DNA of 5,451 nucleotides from an uncultured Novosphingobium sp. (GTDB lineage Bacteria > Pseudomonadota > Alphaproteobacteria > Sphingomonadales > Sphingomonadaceae). This document shows, in pieces, positions 5,109 to 5,451 of the stretch. The number at the start of each line of letters is the position of its first letter. Position 1 is the first letter of the stretch. The translations under genes and the position numbers were made by a program. The stretch is from positions 1-5,451 of the forward strand of contig CALLNA010000153.1 of NCBI GenBank assembly GCA_938005655.1. The letters run 5' to 3'. The notes beneath the pieces are model-generated. The model ran no database searches. It was given only the letters and a program-made list of their open reading frames with translations, and was not told the DNA's origin.

Positions 5109-5451
5109 ATGGCGCAGGACGGTCTCGGAGCGGGTTTCGACGTCGGAGGCGTCCGGCAGGCCTATGCCAACCAGGTCGACTATTGCCGCAGCAACGACGC
5201 GACGGTGACGGCGCGGATCGTCGCGGCGATCGCCGCGCAGCTCGACCGGCCCGATCCCGGGGCCTTCATCGCGAAGATTCGCGACTGGTCGGGCGCGGCC
5301 CTGGCCGACGCCGTGCCGCTGCGCTCGGCCGGCGGATTCCACGCGCTGCACCTGTCGGGCGCGGCGCCGGAGCTGGCGCCGATCTATGCGGACGAGCCGG
5401 CCGACGACGCGGCCATCGTCGGCGCGGTGGCGCGCCGCCACGCCGAGACCC
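5109..5451 (+). CDS. DUF2332 family protein (N-terminal part, continues beyond window)
   Basis: The function of this family is not established. The visible 114 residues begin MAQDGLGAGFDVGGVRQAYANQ and contain the pattern I associate with DUF2332: AYANQVDYCRSNDATVTARIVAAIAAQLD (about 18-46), a DW-x-G stretch (59-62), then ADAVPLRSAGGFHALHLSGAAPELAPIYAD (about 66-95). Family members are typically around 330-350 residues, so about a third is present. There is no signal peptide or membrane segment in the visible part, so it is probably cytosolic. The ATG at 5109 is preceded by GAGAAAGGG about four bases upstream, an acceptable ribosome binding site. The gene diverges from hisG with only 39 bases between starts; no convincing promoter for this direction is visible. 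Codon use resembles the neighbours. The family call rests on remembered motif patterns. Confidence 0.8.
   Translation, partial: MAQDGLGAGFDVGGVRQAYANQVDYCRSNDATVTARIVAAIAAQLDRPDPGAFIAKIRDWSGAALADAVPLRSAGGFHALHLSGAAPELAPIYADEPADDAAIVGAVARRHAET

Noticed and set aside
5082..5441. 119-codon minus-strand frame opposite the DUF2332 gene
   Set aside because: Its composition is Arg-rich and shadow-like, and the plus strand gives the recognisable family sequence with a ribosome binding site.

Overview
The window is GC-rich DNA (roughly two thirds G+C by eye) with strong third-position G/C bias. Its gene order and protein sequences look like an alphaproteobacterium, most likely a member of the Sphingomonadales. 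This is a judgement from recognised protein families and synteny, not from a database search.

Five of the six genes lie on the minus strand and read right to left: hisG (short-form ATP phosphoribosyltransferase), hisD (histidinol dehydrogenase), nusB (transcription antitermination factor), thiL (thiamine-monophosphate kinase) and hppA (membrane proton-pumping pyrophosphatase, cut by the left edge). hisG and hisD overlap by one base (TGATG) and hisD and nusB by four (ATGA), so these three are almost certainly one translationally coupled unit. thiL follows after 141 bases and hppA after a further 128. At the right end a divergent plus-strand gene encodes the N-terminal part of a DUF2332-family protein. 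Only 39 bases separate it from hisG.

The nusB-thiL gap holds the most distinctive non-coding feature, a 94-base composite palindrome (2573-2666). It has two 21-base hairpin arms in inverted orientation whose stems differ by compensating base changes, and it looks like a dispersed REP-type element. The thiL-hppA gap holds a GC-rich hairpin and a weak candidate promoter. No stretch longer than 300 bases lacks a gene.

Functionally the genes are housekeeping: the first step (HisG) and last two oxidation steps (HisD) of histidine synthesis, rRNA antitermination (NusB), the last step of thiamine diphosphate synthesis (ThiL), and recovery of pyrophosphate energy as a proton gradient (HppA). HisG and many biosynthetic reactions release pyrophosphate, but a functional link to HppA is only an inference. 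I see no CRISPR array, insertion sequence, phage gene, tRNA, rRNA or defence-type cassette, and no convincing previously undescribed system. The points most worth checking are the repeat element, a Gln-to-His change at an NAD-contact position of HisD, and the compact hisG/DUF2332 divergent start region.
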